Of a stretch of 25,187 bases of DNA, positions 1 to 7,874 are shown piece by piece (position 1 is the first letter of the stretch; the number at the start of each line of letters is the position of its first letter). The translations under genes and the position numbers were made by a program. Origin of the DNA: JAWOFN01 sp046497505 [NCBI: bacterium]. GTDB lineage: Bacteria; Blakebacterota; Blakebacteria; Blakebacterales. Under the pieces are notes generated by a model. It was not told the DNA's origin, did no database searches, and saw nothing but the letters and a program-made list of their open reading frames with translations. The stretch covers positions 1 to 25,187 of the forward strand of contig JAWOFN010000012.1 of the NCBI GenBank assembly GCA_046497505.1, in the 5' to 3' direction.

Positions 1-440
1 CCGCCGCCGGGGTGAAGCGGCTGGGCCTGGAGGAGCATATCGCCGCCTGGCTCCCCCCGGACCGGCTGGTCCCGGCAGTCAGTCAGGGTGCGGTGGCGGT
101 CCAGGTCCGAGAGGGGGACGAGGAGACCCGCGGGTGGGTGGGCCGGCTGGACCACGTCCCCACGCGGGCGGCCACCGCCTCCGAGCGGGCCCTGCTCGCT
201 CGTCTCGAAGGGGGATGTCAGGTCCCCGTCGGGGCCCTGGCCCTGGTGGAGGGGAAGAGACTGCTGCTGAACGCGGTGGTCTGTTCCCTGGACGGGACGC
301 GGGCCGTGGAAGGGAGCCGTGAAGGATCGGCCGCAGGGGCGGAGAACGTGGGCCTGGCCCTGGCGGAGACCCTCATGGAAGAGGGTGCGGAGAGCATCCT
401 GGAGGAGATCCGGGCCCGCCCGGGGGAGGAAGGGTCGTGA
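1..440 (+). CDS. hemC: Hydroxymethylbilane synthase (porphobilinogen deaminase), 3' part
   Basis: The reading frame is open from base 3 and its start lies upstream of the window. About 145 residues of an enzyme usually near 310 residues long are visible. The enzyme joins four porphobilinogens into hydroxymethylbilane in the cytosol. The visible part begins with the family's AGVKRLGLEE stretch and contains the LEGGCQVPVG loop. The cysteine codon at 216-218 is the expected attachment site of the dipyrromethane cofactor. The C-terminal domain follows and ends at TGA 438-440. That stop overlaps the GTG start of the next gene (GTGA), which suggests translational coupling. It is the first visible gene of the heme operon. 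Identity is secure; only the missing N-terminus, with the catalytic aspartate, cannot be checked. Confidence 0.95.
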   Translation, partial: AAGVKRLGLEEHIAAWLPPDRLVPAVSQGAVAVQVREGDEETRGWVGRLDHVPTRAATASERALLARLEGGCQVPVGALALVEGKRLLLNAVVCSLDGTRAVEGSREGSAAGAENVGLALAETLMEEGAESILEEIRARPGEEGS

Positions 441-1108
441 GCGGGGGGAACGGCACCCGCGAGGTCATCCTGGAAGCGGCCTCCGACCTCTTCAGCCAGG
501 ACGAGTACCTGGCGGTGAGCATGGAGGAGCTGGCCCGGCGGGCCAGCGTCGCAAAGGGTACCCTCTACCACCACTTCGGGTCGAAGGAGGCCCTCTTCCA
601 GGCTCTGACCCGCGACCGTTCCCGTCGCATGCTGAGCATGCTGGAGCGGGTGATCGCCGGCGAGGACCCCGTGGAGGGCAAACTCCGGAGCCTCACCGTC
701 CACACCTTCATGTTCTTCGTGAAGTATCCCGCTTTCTTCCGGCTCTGGGAGAAGAGCCTTGCCGGAGGGCCCAGCAGCAGGACCGCTCCTTTCGAGGAGA
801 TGCGGGGGAGGCTCCGGGAGATGATCCAGCGGGTGATCTGCAGCGGGATGGCGGAGGGGGTCTTCCGACCCGTCTCCCCCGACACCGCCGCCGATGTGCT
901 CTTCGGTGCGGTGATGGGCGCCGTGCCCCGATGCCTGGAGCTGGGGGTGGAGGACCCGTGCACCCTCAAGCAGCGGGAGCAGCTCTTCGACTTCGTCTGG
1001 GAGGCCGTGCGTTCCCGCCCGGTCCGTGATGGCGGTCCCCCCCCGGCCGAGGGGCCCGTCGAGGACCCTGCCGAGACGGCGGACTCGCCGGCGGGGGGTG
1101 CGGCATGA
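437..1108 (+). CDS. TetR/AcrR-family transcriptional regulator inside the heme operon
   Basis: This 223-residue protein has a typical TetR N-terminal DNA-binding domain. The helix-turn-helix spans about residues 29-50, including the diagnostic GTLYHHFGSKEALF stretch. Residues 60-190 are helical and match the ligand-binding and dimer domain in length. The last 30 residues are rich in Pro, Gly, Glu and Ala and look disordered. Cysteines at 135, 166 and 175 and a histidine at 89 lie in the sensing half, but I see no Cys-Pro heme motif. The GTG start (437) overlaps the hemC stop and follows a GGAGGAAGG ribosome-binding site. The stop overlaps the hemD start as ATGA. It is therefore co-translated with the heme genes. 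A role in sensing heme, a porphyrin or a related signal is inferred from position only. The ligand and operator are unknown. Confidence 0.9.
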   Translation: MSGGNGTREVILEAASDLFSQDEYLAVSMEELARRASVAKGTLYHHFGSKEALFQALTRDRSRRMLSMLERVIAGEDPVEGKLRSLTVHTFMFFVKYPAFFRLWEKSLAGGPSSRTAPFEEMRGRLREMIQRVICSGMAEGVFRPVSPDTAADVLFGAVMGAVPRCLELGVEDPCTLKQREQLFDFVWEAVRSRPVRDGGPPPAEGPVEDPAETADSPAGGAA

Positions 1109-1890
1109 CCGATCCCGGTCCCGATCCCCTCGCCGGGAAGGGCGTGGCGGTGACCCGGGCCGAGGGTGAGAGCGGTCCCCTCGGACGGAAGCTTCTCGCC
1201 CTGGGTGCCCGGGTCTACCACTGGCAGGCCGTGGACATCGCTCCCCCCTCCGATCCCGGCCCGCTGAGGGATGCACTGTGCCGCCTCACCACCTTCGACT
1301 GGGCGGTGTTCACCAGTCCCCGGGCGGCCGCCGCGGTCACAGGACGGGTGGAACATCCTCCGACGGGCCTGAAGGTGGCGGCGGTGGGGATCAAGACGGC
1401 CGACGCGCTCACCTCGGAGGGGTGGGAAGTGCACCTGGTGCCCAAGCCTTTCAGCGGCGAGGCCCTGGTGGAGGCCTTCGAAGAGACCGGGCGGGCCGAG
1501 GGGGCCCGGGTGTTCCTCCCCACCAGCAGCATCGCCCTCTCCACGGTGCCCGAGGGCCTGCGGGCCCTGGGGGCCGAGGTGGAGCAGGTCACCGCCTACG
1601 AGACCCGACCCGCGGCGCTGGACGCCGGCAGGGTGACCCGGGAGACCGAGGCGGGCCGCGTGGACGCCCTCACTTGGACGAGCCCCTCCGCCGTGGAGGC
1701 CTTCCGGGAGGCCCTGGGTGAGGAGGCGTGGCAGCGGGCCGCCGCCGGCACCCTCTCGGCGGCCATAGGTCCCACCACGGGGAACGCGGTCCGCGGAGCG
1801 GGGGTCCCGGAAGGGAAGATCGTCATCGCAGAACCGAGCACGCTGGACGGCCTGGCAGAGGCCGTCGCCGACGCCCTGGACCAGGAGTGA
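1105..1890 (+). CDS. hemD: Uroporphyrinogen-III synthase
   Basis: A 261-residue protein of the usual length for HemD (HEM4 family). It cyclises hydroxymethylbilane to uroporphyrinogen III while inverting ring D. The sequence diverges quickly in this family, but the two-lobe pattern is visible. It shows an N-terminal VAVTRAE strand, [25 protein letters not shown], an ARVFLPTSS segment, a YETRP hinge, [14 protein letters not shown] and [12 protein letters not shown] near the C-terminus. The ATG overlaps the stop of the TetR gene (ATGA), and hemB starts 5 bases after its own stop. Placement directly between hemC and hemB supports the call. No fusion to a methyltransferase is present. Confidence 0.93.
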   Translation: MTDPGPDPLAGKGVAVTRAEGESGPLGRKLLALGARVYHWQAVDIAPPSDPGPLRDALCRLTTFDWAVFTSPRAAAAVTGRVEHPPTGLKVAAVGIKTADALTSEGWEVHLVPKPFSGEALVEAFEETGRAEGARVFLPTSSIALSTVPEGLRALGAEVEQVTAYETRPAALDAGRVTRETEAGRVDALTWTSPSAVEAFREALGEEAWQRAAAGTLSAAIGPTTGNAVRGAGVPEGKIVIAEPSTLDGLAEAVADALDQE

Positions 1891-1895
1891 CGAAC

Positions 1896-2876
1896 ATGAC
1901 ATTCCCCGACCACCGCCTCCGCCGTCTGCGCCGCACCCGGGCATGGCGGAACCTGACCCGTGAGACGACCCTCACGGTCCACGATTTCATCTATCCCATG
2001 TTCGCCGTCCACGGAGAGGGTGTGGCGGACCCCGTCCCCAGCATGCCGGGCGTCCACCAGTTCAGCGTGGACCGCCTGGTGGAGGACGCCGCCGAGGTGC
2101 ATGCGCTGGGGATCCCGGCCGTCATCCTCTTCGGCATCCCGGCGGAGAAGGACGAGCGGGGAAGCGAAGGGTACGACCCGGAGGGGATCATCCCCACCGC
2201 CATCCGGGCCATCAAGGAGCAGATGCCCGACCTGCTGGTGTGGGCGGATGTGTGCATGTGCGAGTACACCGACCACGGACACTGCGGGATCCTCACCCCC
2301 GAGGGGGAGGTGGACAACGACGCCACCCTCCCCCTGCTGGCCCGGGCCTCTGTGGTGTACGCCGAGGCGGGCGCCGACGCGGTGGCTCCCAGCGACATGA
2401 TGGACGGCCGGGTGGGCGCCATCCGGGAGGCCCTCGACGAGCACGACCTCGCCCACATCCCCATCGTCTCCTACGCGGCCAAGTACGCCTCGGCCTACTA
2501 CGGCCCCTTCCGGGACGCAGCCCACTCCGCCCCCTCCTTCGGGGACCGGCGGGGCTACCAGATGGATCCGCCCAACGCGGACGAGGCCCTCCACGAGGTG
2601 GACCTCGACCTGCAGGAGGGTGCGGACATCGTGATGGTCAAGCCCGCCGGGGCCTACCTGGACATCATCCGCCGGGTGAAGGAGACCTTCGGGGTCCCCA
2701 CTGCGGCCTACCAGGTGAGCGGGGAGTTCAGCCTCATCAAGGCGGCCGCCGAGAAGGGGTGGGTGGACGAGCGCCGGGTGGCCCTGGAGAGCCTGGTGGG
2801 CATCAAGCGCGCGGGCGCCGATATGATCCTGACCTATTTCGCCAGGGACGCGGCCCGCTGGCTGCGGGAGGGATGA
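1896..2876 (+). CDS. hemB: Delta-aminolevulinic acid dehydratase (porphobilinogen synthase)
   Basis: A 326-residue protein of full family length. It condenses two 5-aminolevulinate molecules to porphobilinogen in the cytosol. The metal-binding cysteines are present as Cys120, Cys122 and Cys130 in [14 protein letters not shown], so this is the zinc-type enzyme and not the aspartate-rich magnesium type. The two substrate lysines are Lys196 ([17 protein letters not shown]) and Lys249 ([12 protein letters not shown]). The frame is open further upstream, but ATG 1896 is chosen because AGGAG ends 8 bases before it and the protein then begins like other HemB proteins. The stop overlaps the hemL ATG. 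Confidence 0.97.
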   Translation: MTFPDHRLRRLRRTRAWRNLTRETTLTVHDFIYPMFAVHGEGVADPVPSMPGVHQFSVDRLVEDAAEVHALGIPAVILFGIPAEKDERGSEGYDPEGIIPTAIRAIKEQMPDLLVWADVCMCEYTDHGHCGILTPEGEVDNDATLPLLARASVVYAEAGADAVAPSDMMDGRVGAIREALDEHDLAHIPIVSYAAKYASAYYGPFRDAAHSAPSFGDRRGYQMDPPNADEALHEVDLDLQEGADIVMVKPAGAYLDIIRRVKETFGVPTAAYQVSGEFSLIKAAAEKGWVDERRVALESLVGIKRAGADMILTYFARDAARWLREG

Positions 2877-4195
2877 ACGACCAGATGAGTGAGCGCAGCG
2901 AGAGCCAGCGACTCTTCGAAGAGGCCGGACGCTGGATGCCCGGGGGGGTCAACAGCCCCGTCCGGGCCTTCGGCAGCGTGGGGGGCACCCCCCTCTTCAT
3001 CGACCGGGCCGAGGCGGCCACGGTCTGGGACGCCGACGGCGGCGCCTACCTGGACTACGTGGGCTCCTGGGGTCCCATGATCCTGGGCCACAACCACCCC
3101 GAGGTGCGGGCCGCCGTGGCCGAGGCCCTGGAACGGGGCACCTCCTTCGGGGCCCCCACCTCGGCCGAGGTCCGCCTGGCCGAACTGGTGGTGCAGATGG
3201 TCCCCTCGGTGGAGGTGGTACGGCTGGTGAACTCGGGGACCGAAGCCACCATGAGCGCCATCCGCCTGGCACGGGCCGCCGCAGGCCGCCCGAAGATCAT
3301 CAAGTTCCGCGGGGGCTACCACGGGCATGCCGACTCCTTCCTGGTGGAAGCGGGCTCGGGGGCCGCCACCCTGGGCGTGCCCTCCAGCCCCGGGGTGACC
3401 GAGGGGACCGCCGCCGACACCCTGGTGGCCGACTTCAACGACCTGCACTCGGTGCGGGCGCAGTTCGAATCCGCCCCGGGATCCGTCGCGGCCGTGATCG
3501 TGGAACCGGTGGCCGGCAACATGGGCTGCGTGCTCCCCGAGGAGGGTTTCCTGGGGGGACTCCGGACCCTCTGTGACGAGCAGGGCGCCCTCCTCATCTT
3601 CGACGAGGTGATGACCGGCTTCCGCCTGGCACCGGGTGGGGCCCAGCAGCGCTTCGGGGTCGACCCCGACCTGACCACCCTCGGGAAGGTCATCGGCGGC
3701 GGGCTCCCGGTGGGGGCGTACGGCGGCCGGGAGGACCTCATGCGCCAGGTCGCCCCCGACGGTCCCGTCTACCAGGCGGGCACCCTGTCAGGGAACCCCC
3801 TGGCCACCGCGGCCGGCATCGCCCAGCTGAGCCGGCTGAAGGAGGACCCCGGGATCTACGAACATCTCGAGGAGATGGGAGTACGGATCGCCGAAGGCTT
3901 CGCTGAGATCATCGCGGAGGGGGAGTATCCCCTCTGCGTCAACCAGGTCGGCTCGATGTTCGCCCTCTATTTCGGGCCGGGACCGGTCACCGACTGGGAG
4001 AGCGCGGCGGCGTGCGATCGGGATGCCTTCACCCGCTACTTCCGGGGCATGCTGGGACAAGGCATATACCTCGCCCCCAGTCCCTTCGAGGCGGGGTTCA
4101 TCTCCGCGTCCCACACCGCAGACGACATCGAGCGGACCCTCTCAGCGGCACGTGCGGCCCTGGATGAGACGTTCCGCCCAGGGAGGGGAGGATGA
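2873..4195 (+). CDS. hemL: Glutamate-1-semialdehyde 2,1-aminomutase
   Basis: A 440-residue PLP enzyme that turns glutamate-1-semialdehyde into 5-aminolevulinate, the last step of the C5 route. Diagnostic stretches are [12 protein letters not shown] near residues 24-35, [37 protein letters not shown] and [11 protein letters not shown]. The PLP lysine is Lys272 in [21 protein letters not shown] 2873 overlaps the hemB stop (ATGA), but its ribosome-binding site lies only 1 base away. ATG 2885 (MSERSES) would give a start more like that of other HemL proteins, with a 13-base spacing; either start is possible. Its presence implies that glutamyl-tRNA reductase (hemA) is nearby, probably upstream of hemC. 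Confidence 0.97.
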   Translation: MNDQMSERSESQRLFEEAGRWMPGGVNSPVRAFGSVGGTPLFIDRAEAATVWDADGGAYLDYVGSWGPMILGHNHPEVRAAVAEALERGTSFGAPTSAEVRLAELVVQMVPSVEVVRLVNSGTEATMSAIRLARAAAGRPKIIKFRGGYHGHADSFLVEAGSGAATLGVPSSPGVTEGTAADTLVADFNDLHSVRAQFESAPGSVAAVIVEPVAGNMGCVLPEEGFLGGLRTLCDEQGALLIFDEVMTGFRLAPGGAQQRFGVDPDLTTLGKVIGGGLPVGAYGGREDLMRQVAPDGPVYQAGTLSGNPLATAAGIAQLSRLKEDPGIYEHLEEMGVRIAEGFAEIIAEGEYPLCVNQVGSMFALYFGPGPVTDWESAAACDRDAFTRYFRGMLGQGIYLAPSPFEAGFISASHTADDIERTLSAARAALDETFRPGRGG

Positions 4196-4202
4196 TCCGG
4201 CC

Positions 4203-5252
4203 ATGACCGACCACATCAACAGGGACCTCCCCCCCTTCCTGGCGGCATGCCGCCGCAAGCCGGTCGAGCGCACGCCGGTGTGGATCATGCGCCAGGCCGG
4301 GCGCTATCTCCCCGAGTATCGCAGGATCCGGGAGGACGTGGACTTCCTGACCCTGACCAAGACCCCCGACCTGGCCGCGGAGGTGACCCTCCAGCCCATA
4401 CGACGCTTCGACCTGGACGCGTCCATCCTCTTCAGCGACATCATGACGCCGGTGGAGGGGATGGGCCTGACCCTCGAGTTCGACCCGGGTCCGGTCATAG
4501 CCGACCCGGTCCGCACACCCTCCGACGTGGAGCGTCTCCGCGTGGCCGACCCCGAGGAGTGCGTACCCTTCGTCATGGAGACCGTGGGCATCCTCCGCCG
4601 TGAGCTCCCCGGACACGTCCCCCTCATCGGGTTCGCCGGGGCCCCCTTCACCCTCTTCTGCTATGCCGTCCAGGGACGGGGCTCCAAGACCTTCGCCGAG
4701 GCGAAGGCCTTCCTCTATGCAGAGCCGGAAGCGGCCCGCAGACTGCTGGCCAAGCTCTCACAGTCCATGACGGCCTACCTGCGCGCCCAGGCCCAGGCGG
4801 GAGCCCAGGCCCTCATGCTCTTCGACTCCTGGGCGGGCATCCTGGGACCGGAGGACTTCCGGGAGTTCGCGCTGCCCGCGGTGGAACGCACCCTCGAGGG
4901 GCTGGCCCCCCTGGGCCTGCCCCTGATCTACTTCCCCAACCAGGGCGCCACCCTGCTGGAGCACGTGCGGGGGCTCCCCGCCGATGTCATCGGCATCGAC
5001 TGGCGTACCCCCCTGGGCACGGCCCGGGGGATCCTGGGGCCGGAGAAGGCCGTGCAGGGGAACCTCGACCCCGCCGCCCTCTTCGCACCGGACGATGCCC
5101 TCAAGAGCCGTATCCGAAAGGTCCTGGAAGAGGCGGGCCCCGCCCCCGGGCACATCTTCAACCTGGGACACGGCATCGAGCGGAACACCGACCCGGCCAA
5201 AGTGGCCCTGCTGGTGGACCACGTACACGAACTGAGCAGTGAGCGAGGCTGA
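4203..5252 (+). CDS. hemE: Uroporphyrinogen decarboxylase
   Basis: A 349-residue cytosolic enzyme that removes four acetate carboxyls from uroporphyrinogen III to give coproporphyrinogen III. The N-terminal signature RTPVWIMRQAGRYLPEYR carries substrate-binding Arg30 and Arg34. The second signature ILFSDIMTPVEGMG carries Asp79, the key catalytic aspartate. Further family stretches are GFAGAPFTLFCYAVQGRGSK and the C-terminal FNLGHGIERNTDP. The frame is open upstream, but ATG 4203 sits 7 bases after the hemL stop with GGAGG 11 bases before it, and gives the normal length. hemN begins 5 bases after its stop. Confidence 0.97.
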   Translation: MTDHINRDLPPFLAACRRKPVERTPVWIMRQAGRYLPEYRRIREDVDFLTLTKTPDLAAEVTLQPIRRFDLDASILFSDIMTPVEGMGLTLEFDPGPVIADPVRTPSDVERLRVADPEECVPFVMETVGILRRELPGHVPLIGFAGAPFTLFCYAVQGRGSKTFAEAKAFLYAEPEAARRLLAKLSQSMTAYLRAQAQAGAQALMLFDSWAGILGPEDFREFALPAVERTLEGLAPLGLPLIYFPNQGATLLEHVRGLPADVIGIDWRTPLGTARGILGPEKAVQGNLDPAALFAPDDALKSRIRKVLEEAGPAPGHIFNLGHGIERNTDPAKVALLVDHVHELSSERG

Positions 5253-5257
5253 TCGAG

Positions 5258-6646
5258 ATGGCTGAGGCCCCCGAGACCGTCAGTGTGGAGACCCTCCGGA
5301 AATTCGACAAGCCGGGCCCGCGATACACCTCCTATCCCACCGCGGTGGAATTCACCGACGAGGTGGGGCTCCAGGAGTACCGGTCGAAGCTTGCCGAGGC
5401 GGACGGACGGGACGAGCCCCTCTCCTTCTACACGCACCTCCCCTTCTGCGAGCATCGATGCCTGTTCTGCGGATGCCACGTGGTCATCACCGAGCACCGG
5501 GATGTGGCCGCGAAGTACCTGGAGTACGTGAAGCAGGAGGTGGAACTGCTCGCCGGCGCCCTCCCGGACAGGCGGCGGATCGCCCAGATGCAGTGGGGCG
5601 GCGGGACTCCCACCTACTTCACCCCCGGCCAGCTGGAGGATTACTATCGCCATCTCACCTCCCGCTTCACCTTCGACGAAGGGGCGGAGATATCCATCGA
5701 GGTGGACCCGCGGGTCACCGGCGAGGACCATCTGCGGGCCCTCAGCGACCTGGGGTTCAACCGGCTCAGCATGGGGGTCCAGGACTTCACCCCCGAAGTG
5801 CAGGAGGCCATCGGCCGCTACCAGACCTTCGAGCAGACCCGGGACCAGATGGCCTTCGCCCGCGAGGTCGGTTTCGAGGAGGGGATCAACCTCGACCTCA
5901 TCTACGGACTCCCCCAGCAGACACCCGAGAGCTTCAACGAGAACCTGGACCAGGTCCTCCAGCTGCGTCCCGATCGGGTGGCGGTCTACTCCTTCGCCTA
6001 CGTACCCTGGATCCGGGGACATCAGCGGAAGATCGACGAGGAGAGCCTCCCCCTCCCCGAGGTGAAACTGGAACTCTATCTCACCGCCATGAACCGCTTC
6101 CTCGAGGCGGGGTACGAACCGATCGGTATGGACCACTTCGCCCTCCCCGAGGACGAACTCTCGGTGGCGGCGCGCGAGCGGCGCCTGCATCGCAACTTCA
6201 TGGGCTACACCACGCAGCCGGCCACGGACATGGTGGCGGTGGGGATCTCCGGCATCGGGGACGTGCGCAGCGCCTTCTTCCAGAACGCCAAGAAGCTGAG
6301 CACCTACTACGAGGAACTGGATGCCCGCCGTCTCCCCGTGGTGAAGGGGTACGTGCTGGATGCCGACGACCGGCTGCGCCAGTACGTGATCAGCCGGATC
6401 ATGTGCGACTTCCGCCTCTCCAAGAAGGAGGTGGGAGAGCGCTTCGGGGTGGACTTCGACGACTACTTCGAGGACAGCCTGAAGGGCCTCAGCGAGCCGA
6501 TCGAGGAGGGCCTGGTGACGATGGACGCGGAGGCCATCACCGTCACCGAGAGGGGACGGCTCTTCGTACGGAACGTCTGCATGGCCTTCGACCGCTACCT
6601 GGCCGAGAAGCAGAAGGACCGGCCCATCTTCTCCCGCACCGTGTGA
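5258..6646 (+). CDS. hemN: Oxygen-independent coproporphyrinogen III oxidase (radical SAM)
   Basis: A 462-residue radical-SAM enzyme that decarboxylates two propionates of coproporphyrinogen III to vinyl groups, giving protoporphyrinogen IX. The [4Fe-4S] cluster motif is Cys64, Cys68 and Cys71, followed by Cys73, in HLPFCEHRCLFCGC. The N-terminal PRYTSYPTAVEF stretch is found in true HemN and is absent from the HemW look-alikes. GGGTPTYF, NRLSMGVQDF and NLDLIYGLPQQT continue the radical-SAM barrel, and the HemN C-terminal domain (VKGYVLDADDRLRQYVISRIMC) is complete. It is the only coproporphyrinogen oxidase visible. A gap of 89 bases, the longest in the operon, separates it from hemH. Confidence 0.97.
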   Translation: MAEAPETVSVETLRKFDKPGPRYTSYPTAVEFTDEVGLQEYRSKLAEADGRDEPLSFYTHLPFCEHRCLFCGCHVVITEHRDVAAKYLEYVKQEVELLAGALPDRRRIAQMQWGGGTPTYFTPGQLEDYYRHLTSRFTFDEGAEISIEVDPRVTGEDHLRALSDLGFNRLSMGVQDFTPEVQEAIGRYQTFEQTRDQMAFAREVGFEEGINLDLIYGLPQQTPESFNENLDQVLQLRPDRVAVYSFAYVPWIRGHQRKIDEESLPLPEVKLELYLTAMNRFLEAGYEPIGMDHFALPEDELSVAARERRLHRNFMGYTTQPATDMVAVGISGIGDVRSAFFQNAKKLSTYYEELDARRLPVVKGYVLDADDRLRQYVISRIMCDFRLSKKEVGERFGVDFDDYFEDSLKGLSEPIEEGLVTMDAEAITVTERGRLFVRNVCMAFDRYLAEKQKDRPIFSRTV

Positions 6647-6660
6647 CCCCCTCCCCCGGC

Positions 6661-6717
6661 GGGCGGACCGGCCGCCCCGGGACGAGCGACCTGGAACGCC
6701 CGGCACGTCCGCCGGGC
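6661..6717 (+). promoter_or_regulatory. Two tandem hairpins in the hemN-hemH gap
   Basis: Two perfect inverted repeats lie between hemN and hemH. The first pairs 6661-6666 with 6672-6677 (6 bp, 5-base loop). The second pairs 6698-6704 with 6711-6717 (7 bp, 6-base loop). Neither is followed by a run of T, so they are not classical terminators. They end 9 bases before the GAGG ribosome-binding site of hemH (6727-6730) and leave it exposed. They might stabilise mRNA ends or separate expression of hemH-hemY from the upstream genes. In such GC-rich DNA, chance repeats are also possible. Confidence 0.35.
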
Positions 6718-6735
6718 AGAGCGAGTGAGGACGCG

Positions 6736-7821
6736 ATGGAGACTGCCGTCGTCGACACCCCCCTGCTGCCCAACGACCGGACCGTCGATTCCGGCCTGGC
6801 CATGGCACGGAACGCTCCCGACCGGGCCCGGGTCGGGGTGCTCCTGCTGAACATGGGGGGACCGGACCGGATCGAGACGATCAAGCCCTTCCTCTACAAC
6901 CTCTTCGGGGACGAGGAGATCATCGACCTCCCCGGCGGGAAGGCGGGGCAGTTCCTGCTGGGCCGGCTCATCGTGAACATGCGCCTGGGTGAGGTGAAGG
7001 AGAACTACCGCAGAATGGGGGGCGGCTCCCCCCAGGTACACTGGACCACCATCCAGATGGAGGGGCTCCAGGAGCGCCTGAACGGGCAGATGGACGATCC
7101 CCCCCGGGTGGGGATGGCCATGCGCTACTGGCACCCCTTCGCCGACGAGGCCCTGCGGGACCTGGGGGAGGCGGGGGTCGAGCACATCGTCTCCCTCACC
7201 CTCTATCCCCACTACACCCGGGCCACCACCGGCACCAGTGAGGACGACCTGGTCGCCGCCCGGGACCGCCTGGGCATGGACGTGCCCATCTCCTTCATCA
7301 GCCACTGGTACGACCAGCCCCGCTACCTCGACCTGTGGGCGGAGAAGGTCCAGGGGGCCCTGGATGCCATGGACCCGGACGTGCGGGAGCGGGTGCAGCT
7401 GGTGGTGAGCGCCCACGGGCTCCCCAGGAAGTTCATCGACCGGGGCGACCCGTACGTGGAGCATATCGAAGCCACCAGGGACGGGGTGCTGGAGCGGCTG
7501 GAGGTTCCCCCCCCCCACCACCTGGGCTTCCAGAGCCGGACCGGACCGGTGAAGTGGATCGGACCGGGGACCGAGGACGTCCTCACCGATCTGGCCTCCC
7601 AGGGGCACGACGCGGTCCTGGTGTGGCCCATCTCCTTCGTCTCCGACCACGTGGAGACCACCTGCGAGGTGGGGATGCTCTTCCGGGACCAGGCGGAGGA
7701 TGCCGGCATCGAACACTACCACGTGGTGCCGCAGTTCAACGATGACCCGGCGTTCCAGGACGTCCTGGCGGACCTGGTGACCGGCCGCATGAAGAACCTC
7801 GATGGGGTGCCCACCCGGTGA
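6736..7821 (+). CDS. hemH: Ferrochelatase
   Basis: A 361-residue protein that inserts Fe2+ into a porphyrin, normally protoporphyrin IX in a pathway like this one. After a variable first 30 residues, VGVLLLNMGGP starts the first lobe. The catalytic histidine is His227 in VVSAHGLPRKFID, and the conserved acid is Glu307 in PISFVSDHVETTCEVG. GFQSRTGPVKWIGP is another family signature. ATG 6736 is preceded by GAGG at a spacing of 5; a later ATG at 6802 (MARNAPDRARVGVLLL) is an alternative start that would remove a non-conserved leader. The gene contains an uninterrupted run of ten C at 7507-7516, encoding part of VPPPHH. The frame is intact across it. Confidence 0.96.
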   Translation: METAVVDTPLLPNDRTVDSGLAMARNAPDRARVGVLLLNMGGPDRIETIKPFLYNLFGDEEIIDLPGGKAGQFLLGRLIVNMRLGEVKENYRRMGGGSPQVHWTTIQMEGLQERLNGQMDDPPRVGMAMRYWHPFADEALRDLGEAGVEHIVSLTLYPHYTRATTGTSEDDLVAARDRLGMDVPISFISHWYDQPRYLDLWAEKVQGALDAMDPDVRERVQLVVSAHGLPRKFIDRGDPYVEHIEATRDGVLERLEVPPPHHLGFQSRTGPVKWIGPGTEDVLTDLASQGHDAVLVWPISFVSDHVETTCEVGMLFRDQAEDAGIEHYHVVPQFNDDPAFQDVLADLVTGRMKNLDGVPTR

Positions 7822-7874
7822 ACCGGGGCGCGGACACCTCGAACACGCACGACTGAGGCAGGAGGCGCGGGAGG

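Noticed and set aside
218-1944. Long minus-strand open frames opposite hemC, tetR and hemD
   Set aside because: They are antisense shadows in GC-rich DNA, rich in Arg, Gly and Pro with no domain, and the plus-strand genes are certain.
4928-6808. 626-codon minus-strand frame opposite hemE-hemN
   Set aside because: It is an antisense mirror of conserved HemE and HemN codons (Gly/Val/Leu/His/Glu-rich) with no domain or ribosome-binding site.
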